The position numbers and the translations under genes are program-made. Source: Bryobacterales bacterium (lineage in GTDB: Bacteria; Acidobacteriota; Terriglobia; Bryobacterales; Bryobacteraceae). Taken from it: a DNA stretch of 13,144 nucleotides. Below the pieces are notes generated by a model that had not been told where the DNA came from, did no database searches, and saw nothing but the letters and a program-made list of their open reading frames with translations. Positions 13,090 through 13,144 of this stretch are shown in pieces. Each line of letters starts with the position of its first letter. The first letter of the stretch is position 1. The DNA is taken from assembly GCA_003487005.1 (NCBI GenBank), contig DNFG01000377.1, positions 1-13,144 of the forward strand, written 5' to 3'.

Positions 13090-13144
13090 GCCACCCTAGC
13101 TCAGTTGGTAGAGCGGCTGATTCGTAATCAGCAGGTCGCCGGTT
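13090..13144 (+). tRNA. tRNA-Thr (anticodon CGT), 3' end outside the window
   Basis: The cloverleaf can be laid out up to the T loop: acceptor strand GCCACCC (13090-13096), TA, D stem GCTC/GAGC around AGTTGGTA, base G26, anticodon stem GCTGA/TCAGC enclosing TTCGTAA, variable loop AGGTC, and T stem GCCGG followed by TT. The anticodon at 13123-13125 is CGT, reading ACG threonine codons. The window ends after 55 of about 76 bases, so the T stem 3' strand and acceptor 3' strand cannot be checked. Confidence 0.96.

Noticed and set aside
1..13144. Mobile elements, CRISPR arrays, toxin-antitoxin or defence genes
   Set aside because: No transposase, integrase, direct-repeat spacer pattern, or known defence or toxin domain was seen in any plausible frame. 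All substantial DNA is accounted for by the listed genes.

Overview
The window reads as ordinary chromosomal DNA of a high-GC member of the Acidobacteriota, probably near Candidatus Solibacter/Bryobacter. Two family-level signals support this: a VWFA-related protein of the acidobacterial type (441-1649, minus) and a secreted protein ending in what looks like the Solibacter-type C-terminal domain (7385-9877, minus). Both are recognised by eye from sequence pattern, not by a search. Coding density is very high. The longest stretch without a gene is about 130 bases, and I see no insertion sequence, phage gene, CRISPR array, integrase or attachment site.

Layout. Positions 1-398 (minus) hold the 5' part of a lipoprotein gene cut by the window edge. 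Next comes the VWA-like exported protein, then a tight molybdenum cofactor cluster transcribed leftwards as moeA > moaC > moaB (3859 down to 1691). A 130-base divergent region separates moeA from a rightward hybrid sensor histidine kinase (3990-6203), followed by a class V aminotransferase of the alanine/serine-glyoxylate type (6264-7376). A large secreted astacin-type metalloprotease (7385-9877) converges on it. Divergent from the protease is an exported PQQ-like beta-propeller protein with two inserted EF-hand loops (9949-11379). A small two-CBS-domain protein follows with its own promoter (11486-11941). It meets formamidopyrimidine-DNA glycosylase (mutM, 11943-12731, minus) tail to tail with one base between the stop codons. 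mutM overlaps the end of a small Rieske [2Fe-2S] protein gene (12724-13041, minus). A tRNA-Thr(CGT) gene begins at 13090 and runs off the right edge.

How the parts relate. Only moeA-moaC-moaB and Rieske-mutM look like true translationally coupled units. The first covers cyclic pyranopterin formation (MoaC) and the late adenylation and molybdate-insertion steps (MogA/MoaB type and MoeA). MoaA, MoaD and MoaE are not here. The other genes appear to be single transcription units or loosely linked neighbours.

I do not see a clear undescribed multi-gene system. The points most worth checking are: (1) an astacin-type protease that keeps a pro-segment aspartate-switch motif but has Thr where the family has Glu after the third zinc His, joined to an A-B-A-B repeat array; (2) a VWA protein whose metal-binding site is degenerate in all three loops; (3) TANNNT or similar -10-like hexamers exactly 6-7 bases upstream of several start codons that lack a ribosome binding site, suggesting leaderless transcripts; and (4) strong G-over-C skew on the + strand that the protease gene does not share.
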